34,704 bases of DNA from Pseudomonadota bacterium (GTDB taxonomy: Bacteria; Pseudomonadota; Alphaproteobacteria; Acetobacterales; Acetobacteraceae), in assembly GCA_021845595.1 (NCBI GenBank), contig JAJZVV010000022.1:1-34704 (forward strand), written 5' to 3'. Each line of letters opens with the position of its first letter. The first letter of the stretch is position 1. Both the position numbers and the translations under genes were made by a program. Below, piece by piece: positions 14,409-23,770 of the stretch. The notes beneath the pieces were generated by a model, which worked only from the letters and a program-made list of their open reading frames with translations, had not been told where the DNA came from and made no database searches.

Positions 14409-17400
14409 GCTCCGGCTGCTGCCTCTACCGGAAGAGGCCAGGGTCGGTCGGAGGCGATATCAGGATGCCGGCACTCGTCCTTCGGCGCGCCATATTCATC
14501 GCGGATCGCCCCGATCGTGTCCAAGCAAGCTGACGCCAAGAGCGCAGCCGGCGAGTCCGCGGCTGTCATCGCGAAAAGCTGCTTGCGCAAGCTGTTGAGC
14601 TGCTCTGGGACGAGTTCGTAGGCTCCCCTCCAGTCTTCATGCGCTTGCTCGGCGAGAGCGAGCTTCCGCACCACTTGACCCATTGTCCTGTCGAACGGCT
14701 TTCTGTCGGCGACATACAGGTCAATCATCAAGAGCAGATCGTCGGCGGTAGGCGCTTCGGCGAGCGCCATCAATGCGACGGCTTTCGCGGCGCCGACTCC
14801 GTTCCGAGCATAGTGCCTCAGGACTGCATGGAGGCCGGGACAACCATCCTTTTGGCCTGCAAGTTCCCGCGCAAGGCTCCATGCGTCGATGCCGCCTCTA
14901 CCGTCAGTGATCTTGCCGCCAGCGACCAGGTCGAAAAGCGCCTCGACCGCGGCTAGGTCGCGGCGGGCTTTTAGCGCCTGGAGCCACTCGTATTCTCCAT
15001 AGAACGATGCGTCTCGCTCCGCGAGTTCGAGTAGAATACGATAGGCAGGCCCCGGTGCATGGGCCAGCGCAGACAGAAGCCGGTGAAGGTTTCTGGGATG
15101 GCGGACTTGGTCGGGAAGGCCACCAACCGTTTCCACGATGATTTCTGGCCGGTCCGAAAACGGGAGCAATGCCAACCACTCTTCCAGTTCGAAGAGATTC
15201 TGTTGCAGCATCCACGCTGCCGTCGTGGCAGCCTGAAAGAACTCCTGGATTCCTGCGAGGACCACATCGGCACTGATGGTCTCGCCATCTGACACGAGGG
15301 CGAGGAGCAGGCCGAGCCGCTCCGCGCGGTAGGGCATCTGCAGGAGGGCGTCGATGTCCTCACGATGATCTGCGTGGGGAAGCATAACGCCCACCTTGGC
15401 AACACTCAGCGCCAACTGCTTCTCCCTGTCAGTAGACCCTTCGCGCCGAAGTTGCGCCACCGCGTTGAAGATGGCATCGGCAGGAGGTGCATCGCGATCT
15501 GCCTTTGCGTCCGCCTTCTCCAACCTGCGCTGGGCTGCGGCAGCGAAGTTTGGCCAGCGCGCGGTCGACGTTTGATCCGACCGGCCGTTTTCCCGATCCG
15601 CCAGATTCTTGAGGACCAACGCGGCCGCGAATCCGAAATCAACTTCAGTCAGCCGAGCGGTAAGAATTGGCACGACCTCGGGTGTCCCAATCTCCTCCAA
15701 AGCTCGGCTGTATTGGTTCGTGAAAAGGTATCGAACGCCTGGCCGGTGCTGCTGTTCGCGTAGGACGCCCAGATCCCTGTCGAGCATTCGTTCGAGAGCT
15801 GGCAGCAGCTCCGGCGATCCCAAGCGGCCGATGGCGCGCGCCAGCTCGCCGAAGTCATGCCGCGGCGGCGGTTCGATAGCCAGAAGCGTCTCGGCAGATT
15901 TCTGGAAGATCGCAACCAGAGCTTGGCGCTTGTCTTCGGCGAGAGGCAGCCGGATCTTGGCATCACCGTTCCCGTGACGAGCGAAGAGGTCTGCCATCAC
16001 TCCTATACCGAGGCCCCCCTCGGGCGGTCCGCGAGAGATCAAAGCAGCGGCGAATGAGCTTGGACGTGTCGACGTAATTAGGTCGATCAACGCTGTACGA
16101 CGGTCAACATCCTCCTTGGCGGCATGGCTACCGCGTTGGAGTCGAGTGCAGACCGAGAGGTACTCCTCGATCAATCGGGACACCGCGATTGGCCCGATCA
16201 ATGCCGCGCAAGAATGCGCAACATTTCGAGGCGCCGCAGGGTCGAGCACGGCCTCGACGATCGGCCCGTTGTCGAACTGCATGGCGCTCACGCGCAGCTC
16301 ATCGTCAAGGCCAAAGGGGATTTCCAATCGCGCCGTGAGCCGCTTCACCAACCCGCTGAGGACTCCGGTGGCCTGTGTGCGAAGAGCCGCCGACACAACC
16401 TGAGCCGCATGTTGGTCGCGGGCCGGGAATGCTGGATCAGCGATCGCTTTGGAGACGATCTCGGTGAGGTCGCCAGTAACCTCAGTGGCATGTCGAAGCT
16501 TGGTCAGCGGGTCCTGGCCTTCTTTGGCTATGTTGGCTCGCTCGGTGGCAAGCCGGCGATCTATTTCAGGATCGTCGAGCTGTTCCGGATATCTCTTACT
16601 GGCGATCGTGCGCCAGACTTCATCAGGCGACGAACGCAGCACACGAGCCGCCAAACGGTTGGCTTGGCGGAAAGCCAGCGCTTCGATCACCTCTACACGC
16701 ACTGAAATCGTGGTGTCGGCCTCAGCGATGGCCGTTGCAAACTCCAGAGCGGTGATGTCTCCCTTCATAGCGATTTCCGACAAGACCTCCTCTCGGGCGT
16801 CCTCCGGTAGGGTTGCAACCCAAGCCCCTGCATCCACCCCAAGCGACGCGGTGCGGAACCGCGGCGCCGCGCGGATCGCTTCAATGCGAGCGTTTCGGTC
16901 CCCAGCTTCGACCACTTTGCGCAGAGCGTCGGCGAAATCCGGCCTGCCAGTGCGGACCATGAACCCAAAAGCTCGATCGACGGCCCTCGGGGAGTGCCAG
17001 CGCTTAGCAAAATCGGTGACCGCAGGCCCGACCAGAGTCCAGGCTTGGTCCGATGATCGAAAGACCATTTCGGCCGCAAGCATTGGATCGATCGCCAACG
17101 CGGCGGCGATCGCGCTCGCAACGGCGGCGGCGCCATCGGGGCCCGTCCTTGAAAGCCTCTCGACGGCGAAGAAGATGGGCTCCTCCCATTCTCGATTGTC
17201 GAGCACCCGTCGTCGGAGGCTTTCGTTAGCATCCTTCTGGCCGCCCGCGGCCCGGCGCATGAGGGCTTCAACCTCATTCGAGGCGTACCATTCTTGAATT
17301 TGCTGGTGCTGGAACGCGACGTCGCCAGCAGGGCCGGCGCCCCGCACCAAAGTGTGGTGCGCCACCAACGTATCGAGCACAACCATCGGCTCGACCCGAA

Positions 17401-18727
17401 TGGTGAGTTGGCCGGCGTCAATCAAGACGGTCTCAGCATCGGTCACCACGGCACGAGCCCGTGCGTCGGTAATGCTGGTGTTTGCCTGGGAGGTCGCCTC
17501 GACGGCAAGCGCGATCAAAAGATCACCGTGGCGCCCAGAAAGAACGTTGCGCAGCTCCTCGGCCGGCTCTGGCGCCGCCTCCAGTTCGCGTATGAAGTGG
17601 CGTAGGAGTTCTTCTTTGGTTTGGGGGAGATCGCCGTTCCCGGTGCTGCTGAGCAGTGCTTGACAATAAAGCGGGATCTCGACCAGCTCGCGGACGCCGG
17701 GCGTTCGCCAAGCCTTATCGAGGAGGACCGGCCCGTCCTCGCCCCGCGCCGCCCGCGCGATTTCGAGCTGCTGCTCTTCAGTCAGAAGGTCGATCTCGAC
17801 CTGTATGCCGCGGATCGGAACATCAAGCGCCTGACGCCGCGTGCTCACGATGAACCCCAGGTCGGGAAAACCTCTACTCAGGCCGCTGATTTCACCGGAC
17901 GCCCTTTTGCGCGACGATTGATCGAGTTCGTTCCATCCATCGAGAGCCAACAGCAGCTCGCCCTCCGACGCCAGCGCATCGAGGTCATCCCGCTTGCACT
18001 TCGCGAAGCTGGGTGCGGCCAGGACGAATTCGATCAGAGATTTGCCGGAAGCGGACCACTCCCCCAGCGGCACGAAGATGGCCGGCACCCGCCGCCGCTC
18101 GCAAATTGCCTGGACCGTCTGGAGCAGCGATGTGGACTTGCCGGTGCCCGGCGGGGCCAGGATCACCAGTCGGTTAAACGATGCAGTCGCGTCCGCGAGC
18201 GTGTCGGCATCGAACGACTCGTGGTGTGTGTCGCGAACCAAGCGCAAATTCAATTTTACCGGGTGGCTTGGCCAGCGCGGCCCTTGGGTGAAGCTGGTGT
18301 TGTATATCTGCGCTGCGTCCAGCGACTTGGCGCGGACCTCCTGAATTGAGTCTACGAGCGAATCCGCCGGCGGCTTGCCCCGGCCCATGAGCTCGTCGAA
18401 CGCGCGCCTTTCCGCAGTCGATTTCCAGGACTTTAGGAGATCGGTGGTGAATTGCTTTGGGTCGGAGTCCACCGCCTTGGCATGGTTGGCGCAGAGCCAG
18501 ATGCCGTTCGCATCGTCGCGTCGCTGTTCGGGAGAAAGGCTATCATCATAGCGCGGGCCGCCGGGTGCAGCTGCGGTGATGTGCGCGGCCTCGCCCAAGC
18601 TGATGACGCCGTTGCCGCCCGGTTGAGGGCCAATGGTAGGCGCCTGGCAGTCAGGGTTCGAGCAGCGATGCCCGGCACGCCCTGCCAGTCTCTTCTTCGT
18701 CGGCGCTGTGAAGTCGTCCCGAGCCAC
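14405..18727 (-). CDS. HNH nuclease fused to a NACHT/STAND NTPase with long helical-repeat C-terminus
   Basis: A 1440-residue protein. Residues 1-115 are an HNH endonuclease module: zinc ligands C22 and C27 (HRCSNPDCQ), H49 in GEAAHI, N74 in DDANGIWLC, and C79/H82 (LCANH), followed by WKSTAE. Residues about 185-330 are a P-loop NTPase of the NACHT/STAND type: Walker A APPGTGKST (191-199), hydrophobic Walker B ELLLALDGWNEL with D263, and the STRR sensor (295-298). A winged-helix-like region follows to about 480. The last 950 residues are helical with HEAT-like repeats (for example HSPRAVDRAFGFMVRTGRPDFADAL). This layout of effector, NTPase switch and repeat sensor is that of bacterial NLR-like proteins such as Avs and bNACHT, in which target recognition triggers nuclease activity and cell death or DNA loss. 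The GTG at 18725-18727 lies within a duplicated 23-bp segment. Function in defence is inferred. Confidence 0.8.
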   Translation of the reverse strand: MARDDFTAPTKKRLAGRAGHRCSNPDCQAPTIGPQPGGNGVISLGEAAHITAAAPGGPRYDDSLSPEQRRDDANGIWLCANHAKAVDSDPKQFTTDLLKSWKSTAERRAFDELMGRGKPPADSLVDSIQEVRAKSLDAAQIYNTSFTQGPRWPSHPVKLNLRLVRDTHHESFDADTLADATASFNRLVILAPPGTGKSTSLLQTVQAICERRRVPAIFVPLGEWSASGKSLIEFVLAAPSFAKCKRDDLDALASEGELLLALDGWNELDQSSRKRASGEISGLSRGFPDLGFIVSTRRQALDVPIRGIQVEIDLLTEEQQLEIARAARGEDGPVLLDKAWRTPGVRELVEIPLYCQALLSSTGNGDLPQTKEELLRHFIRELEAAPEPAEELRNVLSGRHGDLLIALAVEATSQANTSITDARARAVVTDAETVLIDAGQLTIRVEPMVVLDTLVAHHTLVRGAGPAGDVAFQHQQIQEWYASNEVEALMRRAAGGQKDANESLRRRVLDNREWEEPIFFAVERLSRTGPDGAAAVASAIAAALAIDPMLAAEMVFRSSDQAWTLVGPAVTDFAKRWHSPRAVDRAFGFMVRTGRPDFADALRKVVEAGDRNARIEAIRAAPRFRTASLGVDAGAWVATLPEDAREEVLSEIAMKGDITALEFATAIAEADTTISVRVEVIEALAFRQANRLAARVLRSSPDEVWRTIASKRYPEQLDDPEIDRRLATERANIAKEGQDPLTKLRHATEVTGDLTEIVSKAIADPAFPARDQHAAQVVSAALRTQATGVLSGLVKRLTARLEIPFGLDDELRVSAMQFDNGPIVEAVLDPAAPRNVAHSCAALIGPIAVSRLIEEYLSVCTRLQRGSHAAKEDVDRRTALIDLITSTRPSSFAAALISRGPPEGGLGIGVMADLFARHGNGDAKIRLPLAEDKRQALVAIFQKSAETLLAIEPPPRHDFGELARAIGRLGSPELLPALERMLDRDLGVLREQQHRPGVRYLFTNQYSRALEEIGTPEVVPILTARLTEVDFGFAAALVLKNLADRENGRSDQTSTARWPNFAAAAQRRLEKADAKADRDAPPADAIFNAVAQLRREGSTDREKQLALSVAKVGVMLPHADHREDIDALLQMPYRAERLGLLLALVSDGETISADVVLAGIQEFFQAATTAAWMLQQNLFELEEWLALLPFSDRPEIIVETVGGLPDQVRHPRNLHRLLSALAHAPGPAYRILLELAERDASFYGEYEWLQALKARRDLAAVEALFDLVAGGKITDGRGGIDAWSLARELAGQKDGCPGLHAVLRHYARNGVGAAKAVALMALAEAPTADDLLLMIDLYVADRKPFDRTMGQVVRKLALAEQAHEDWRGAYELVPEQLNSLRKQLFAMTAADSPAALLASACLDTIGAIRDEYGAPKDECRHPDIASDRPWPLPVEAAAGA

Positions 18728-18766
18728 GGCGCTCTTATATCCTGAGCCACGGCGCTCTTATATCCT
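18721..18766. repeat. Perfect 23-bp tandem duplication over the HNH-NACHT start site
   Basis: The unit at 18721-18743 (GAGCCACGGCGCTCTTATAT plus CCT) is repeated exactly at 18744-18766. On the minus strand each copy carries AGGATATAAGAGCGCC followed by GTG. Only the copy nearer the gene gives a GTG in the coding frame; 23 is not a multiple of 3, so the outer GTG reads a different frame. Loss or gain of a unit could alter translation. Confidence 0.8.
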
Positions 18767-19016
18767 GAATCCCAGGACCATGGGAACGCACGGGGACCGT
18801 GCTAGGAGGCCATCCATCATTCAGTCGGTCCGCTGTTGGGCGTTGAAGGTGTGGCTGAGGAGCGCCAAGTGTGCCTTCGTGATGGCCGTTGGCGAATGTC
18901 TGAGATGGGTCGGCACTTACCGGCCGCCAATGTCGGCTTCCTTGCGCTTCCCGCCCCGAACCGGACGATCGTTCCACGGCCAACTTCGGCCGCTGTCAAC
19001 CGGCCGGTCGATAGTG
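18767..19016. other. Intergenic stretch upstream of the HNH-NACHT gene
   Basis: About 250 bp between the duplicated start region and the RecD2 stop. I see no supported gene. It presumably holds the promoter of the NTPase gene on the minus strand, but no clear -35/-10 pair stands out. Confidence 0.35.
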
Positions 19017-21221
19017 TCACAAGCTGACCGCACCAGCCGGGAACGCAGCAAGCCATTCCCGCAGCTTCGACCACCGCCGCCGGCCCGATACATTGCGCAC
19101 CGCGATGGCCACCGCCTTCCGGCTACCGACGAGCACGACCAGCCGCTTGCCGCGCGTGATGCCGGTATAGAGCAGGTTCCGTTGCAGCATGGCGTAGTGC
19201 TGCGTCAGGAGCGGGATCACCACGGCCGGATATTCCGACCCCTGCGCCTTGTGGATCGTCGCCGCATAGGCCGGCACCAACGCGTCCAGATCGCCGAGGC
19301 CATAGGCCACCTCACGCCCGTCGAACCGCACGGTGATCTCGGCCTCCTCGGGGTCGATTGCCGCGATGAAGCCGATATCGCCGTTGTAGACCTCGCGGTC
19401 GTAGTCGTTCTCGATCTGCATGACCTTGTCGCCCGGCGCAAAGGTCCAGCCGAATCTCTCGATCTTCGGCGCCGCCTCGCCATTCAGCGCGGCCTGCAGT
19501 TCGATGTTGAGCGAGCGGGCGCCGACCCCGCCGCGCGCCATCGGGCAGAGCACCTGGACGTCGCGCACCGGGTCGAGCCCGAACCGGCGGGGGATGCGGG
19601 TCTTCACCAGATCGATGATGCGGGCTGTGGCCGTCTCCGGGTCGTCGGCCTGGACGAAGTGGAAATCGCTCCCTGCCTCGGCGCGGGTCAGGTCCGGCAT
19701 CTCGCCGCGATTGATCCGGTGCGCGCTGGTGATGATGCGGCTGGAGGCCGCCTGGCGGAAGATCTCGGTCAGCCGCACCACCGGCACCGCGCCCGAGCCG
19801 ATCAGGTCCGCCAGCACCTGGCCGGGCCCGACAGACGGGAGCTGATCCACGTCGCCCACCACCAGCAGGGCTGCCGCCGCGGGGATCGCCCGGGTCACCG
19901 CGTGCATCAGCGGCACGTCGACCATGGACGTCTCGTCGATGACCAGCAGGTCGCAGTCCAACGGGTGATCCGGTCCGCGCCGGAACCCGCCGGTGCGCGG
20001 GTCAACCTCCAGCAGACGATGGATCGTCCGGGCCTCGAACCCGGTCGCCTCGCTCATCCGCTTCGCCGCCCGCCCGGTGGGGGCGGCGAGCAGGATGCGC
20101 ACCGATTTGGCGGCGAGGATGGCGAGGATTGCCCGCATGATCGTCGTCTTGCCGACGCCGGGGCCGCCGGTGATCACCAGCAGCTTCGCGGCAAGGGCAA
20201 GGCCGACGGCCCGGCGCTGGCTCTCGGCGAGCGTCATGCCGATCCGCCGCTCGACCCAGGGGATGGCTTTTTCCGCGTCGATCGCCGGCCAGGGCAGCGA
20301 GCCGGAAGCGACCGCCCGCAGCCGTTCGGCGATGCCGCGCTCGGCGTGGTAGAGGCCGGCGAGGAAGACGCAGTCGGCCTCGCCGACGCGGTCGGCGATG
20401 ACCGCGCCGTCGGCCAGTTCGAGATCAAGCGCGGTGCGGATCAGCGCCTCCGGCACCTCCAGCAGGCGCTCGGCGAGCGGGATCAGTTCCGCGACCGGCA
20501 GACCGCAATGGCCGTCGTCCATCGCCTCGGAGAGCGCGTAGCCGATGCCGGCGCGGACGCGGATCATCGCCGTCTTCTCGATGCCCAGTCTGCCGGCGAT
20601 GGCATCCGCGGTCTTGAAGCCGATGCCGCGGATGTCGCGCGCCAGCCGATACGGGTTCTCGCTCATCACCTGGATGGCGTCGGCCCTGTAGGTCTTGAAG
20701 ATGCGCACAGCGCGCGCCGTGCCGACGCCGTGGCTGTGCAGAAACACCATGATCTCGCGGATCACCTTCTGCTCGGCCCAGGCATCGACGATACGCTGCG
20801 CCCGGACCTCGCCGATGCCGCCCACCTCGCGCAGGCGCTGCGGTGCCCCTTCGATGATGTCGAACACCGCCTCGCCGAAGCCGCGCACCAGCTTCTTCGC
20901 ATAGACCGGGCCGATGCCACGGATCATGCCGGAGGCGAGATAGCGCTCGATCCCCTCGGCCGTGGTCGGCGCGGAGGTTTTCAGGAACCTCGCCTTGAAC
21001 TGCTGGCCGTGGGTGCGGTCGTTGACCCACTCGCCGGTGGCGGTGATCCACTCGCCGGCGGCGATGGCGGCGGCATGGCCGACGATGGTGACGAGGTCGC
21101 GATGCCCGCGCGCGTTCACCCGCAGCACGGCGAAGCCGCTCTCGGCATTGTGGAACGTCACCCGCTCGACGATGCCGGCGACCACTTCGCCATGGGGCCA
21201 CGGGGCCTGGTGCTCGGTCAT
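19017..21221 (-). CDS. recD2: RecD2-like ATP-dependent DNA helicase (SF1B)
   Basis: A 734-residue protein, the usual length for RecD2. The N-terminal OB-like part (GEVVAGIVERVTFHNAESGFAVLRV) and tandem helix-hairpin-helix motifs (IRGIGPVYAKKLV, VGGIGEVRAQRIV, IRGIGFKTADAIA at about 100-210) are diagnostic. The motor has Walker A TGGPGVGKTT (351-360), PTGRAAKRMSE, the DETS box in LLVIDETSMVD (426-436), GDVDQLPSVGPG and a C-terminal HKAQGSE motif. RecD2 unwinds DNA 5' to 3' without RecBC and protects against damage. Homologues also ride on alphaproteobacterial plasmids and integrative elements, so whether this copy belongs to the core or to the island is open. It is co-directional with and 12 bp from the SRAP gene. 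Confidence 0.9.
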   Translation of the reverse strand: MTEHQAPWPHGEVVAGIVERVTFHNAESGFAVLRVNARGHRDLVTIVGHAAAIAAGEWITATGEWVNDRTHGQQFKARFLKTSAPTTAEGIERYLASGMIRGIGPVYAKKLVRGFGEAVFDIIEGAPQRLREVGGIGEVRAQRIVDAWAEQKVIREIMVFLHSHGVGTARAVRIFKTYRADAIQVMSENPYRLARDIRGIGFKTADAIAGRLGIEKTAMIRVRAGIGYALSEAMDDGHCGLPVAELIPLAERLLEVPEALIRTALDLELADGAVIADRVGEADCVFLAGLYHAERGIAERLRAVASGSLPWPAIDAEKAIPWVERRIGMTLAESQRRAVGLALAAKLLVITGGPGVGKTTIMRAILAILAAKSVRILLAAPTGRAAKRMSEATGFEARTIHRLLEVDPRTGGFRRGPDHPLDCDLLVIDETSMVDVPLMHAVTRAIPAAAALLVVGDVDQLPSVGPGQVLADLIGSGAVPVVRLTEIFRQAASSRIITSAHRINRGEMPDLTRAEAGSDFHFVQADDPETATARIIDLVKTRIPRRFGLDPVRDVQVLCPMARGGVGARSLNIELQAALNGEAAPKIERFGWTFAPGDKVMQIENDYDREVYNGDIGFIAAIDPEEAEITVRFDGREVAYGLGDLDALVPAYAATIHKAQGSEYPAVVIPLLTQHYAMLQRNLLYTGITRGKRLVVLVGSRKAVAIAVRNVSGRRRWSKLREWLAAFPAGAVSL

Positions 21222-21233
21222 CGCCTAGTTCCG

Positions 21234-21908
21234 TCAGGCGGCTGGAAGTGGGGCGAGCAGGTCGGCATCGTTGTTGGCCGGCCGGTTGACCCGTGTGCTC
21301 ACCGGCCAGACCCGCAGCACGTCCTCGGCCGCCGGGTGCAGCAGCGATGCGGCGTCGCCCTCGGTCTCGCCGAGCCATAGCGGCCAGTCGGGCGGCTCGA
21401 CGATCACCGGCATGCGGTCATGGATGGGCGCCATGGTCGCGTTCGCGGCGGTGACGATGGTGGCGAAGCTGCGCAGCACTTCGCCCTCGGGACTGCGCCA
21501 GCCTTCCCAGACGCCGGCGAAGGCCAGCGTCTCGCCGTCACGCCGGGCAATCGCGTAGGGCTGCTTGGGTCCGTTGTCGGTGCGCTGCCATTCGTAGAAC
21601 GCCTGCGCCGGGATCAGCCCGCGGCGGCGGGCGAAGGCATCGCGGAACGTCGGTGATGTCGCGACTGTCTCCGCCCGCGCGTTGATCGGCCGCCGCGCCG
21701 CCCGCAGATCCTTGGTCCAGTGCGGCACCAAGCCCCAGGTCAGCAGGTCGAGATGCCGCTCGCCGGTTTCCGGGTGCCGCCGCACCACCATCGACTGCTG
21801 GCTTGGCGCGACGTTCCAGGACGGCGCGACGTTGGGCAGCGCGCCGGCGGTGTGAAACAGCCGGGCGACGGCCTCGGGAGGCAAGAAGCTGGCGTAGCGC
21901 CCACACAT
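21234..21908 (-). CDS. SRAP/YedK-type SOS response-associated peptidase
   Basis: A 224-residue protein of the SRAP family (HMCES in animals, YedK in E. coli), which forms a covalent thiazolidine crosslink with abasic sites in single-stranded DNA. The catalytic Cys2 is exposed by removal of Met1 (MCGRYAS). The conserved asparagine is in RPINARAET, the glutamate in AFYEWQ and the histidine in APIHDRMPVI, so all four key residues are present. The ATG at 21906-21908 is fixed by the need for Cys2. With the RecD2-like gene 12 bp downstream it forms a probable two-gene DNA-repair operon. SRAP genes are frequent on mobile elements as well as chromosomes. Confidence 0.92.
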   Translation of the reverse strand: MCGRYASFLPPEAVARLFHTAGALPNVAPSWNVAPSQQSMVVRRHPETGERHLDLLTWGLVPHWTKDLRAARRPINARAETVATSPTFRDAFARRRGLIPAQAFYEWQRTDNGPKQPYAIARRDGETLAFAGVWEGWRSPEGEVLRSFATIVTAANATMAPIHDRMPVIVEPPDWPLWLGETEGDAASLLHPAAEDVLRVWPVSTRVNRPANNDADLLAPLPAA

Positions 21909-22219
21909 CGGTGGCCGATCACTACACCGCCTGCCGGCTCGCTGGCAGTCCTGACCCGGGGCGGGAGCCGTAGGTGCTGGCGGTGGCTAGAAACGGGGCC
22001 AATCCTGCCACTGGCCGTCGGGGCCGCGGTTTCAGTGCCGTCCACCAAGTGGTCGCCCGTTGCGCGACGGGCGAGGCCAGCACGGTGCTGTCTGCCGTCC
22101 AGAGGCGCTTCGACTCCGGATTGGAACCGCCGAACCTGCGATTCCGCCGCCGCCGACTTTCTGCATGGTGCTTCCACTCCGCTTCCGAATTGCCGCCGAA
22201 GGGGCCTTGGAAGCAAAAA
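21909..22219. other. Intergenic stretch between SRAP and the tRNA-Gly fragment
   Basis: About 310 bp without a supported gene. Reading frames across it are short and have no recognisable domain. It would contain the SRAP promoter on the minus strand. Confidence 0.35.
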
Positions 22220-22235
22220 CGGCCCTGGAGGGCCG
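22220..22235 (-). terminator. Rho-independent terminator after the tRNA-Gly fragment
   Basis: On the minus strand a perfect 6-bp stem (CGGCCC, loop of 4, GGGCCG) is followed at once by TTTTTGCTT. It lies about 30 bp downstream of the encoded CCA of the tRNA-Gly fragment, as expected of a native tRNA terminator. Confidence 0.8.
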
Positions 22236-22266
22236 CCTGCAAGTCTTTGGTTTTTCTGAGAAAATC

Positions 22267-22311
22267 TGGAGCGGGCGAAGGGATTCGAACCCTCGACCCC
22301 AACCTTGGCAA
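22267..22311 (-). pseudogene. Orphan 3' part of tRNA-Gly(GCC), likely attachment-site duplication
   Basis: On the minus strand the sequence TTGCCAAGGTT, then GTCGAGGGTTCGAATCCCT and CGCCCGCTCCA is the 3' 45 nt of a tRNA-Gly with GCC anticodon, including the T arm, acceptor 3' strand and encoded CCA. The 5' half is missing: the bases before it (CCCAAGTT) cannot pair with the anticodon stem, and no D arm or acceptor 5' strand is present. A fragment of this kind is the usual mark of integrase-mediated insertion in a tRNA gene. The intact tRNA-Gly should be elsewhere in the genome. Confidence 0.75.
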
Positions 22312-22420
22312 AACTTGGGAGAGGCCATGGAGCCGTGCTTGCGGTGCTCTGGCCCATAGTTCCCAGACTCTGCCACGAGCGCCATTCGTCGCAGGCCGGC
22401 TGGCTCGTAGCTTCTCGACC

Positions 22421-22442
22421 GTGATTCCTAGGTGATTCCTAG
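22421..22442. repeat. 11-bp tandem repeat between the two tRNA sequences
   Basis: GTGATTCCTAG occurs twice without a gap (22421-22431 and 22432-22442). It lies between the tRNA-Gly fragment and the intact tRNA-Lys, where an element boundary is expected. It could be an element end or chance. Confidence 0.5.
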
Positions 22443-22488
22443 CGCGGAGGCCGCTCGTCCCAGAATTCCACCAAGTTATTGATTTGAT

Positions 22489-22564
<76 letters not shown>

Positions 22565-22709
22565 GGCCCGTTCGCCGGCGGCGCACTCGTTAGCAGAGCC
22601 GATTGCGGGTGTGAAGGGGGCCATGCGCAGCGCAGGGCATGCCGCGCCGCGGCCGGTCCGGGCCGCCGCGCGGCGCAAATCCCTTTCCCTTCGCCCCGCA
22701 CTGGACTAA

Positions 22710-23756
<1,047 letters not shown>

Positions 23757-23770
23757 GCCGCGCGGCTCCG

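Noticed and set aside
18633-21380. 915-codon open frame on the plus strand opposite RecD2
   Set aside because: Antisense shadow of a clear helicase gene; no domain and a composition typical of reverse frames in GC-rich DNA.
21974-22435. Frames with GEGIRTLDPN and SGRRDSNPRP segments
   Set aside because: These peptides are the common mistranslation of tRNA 3' ends; the sequence is the tRNA-Gly fragment.
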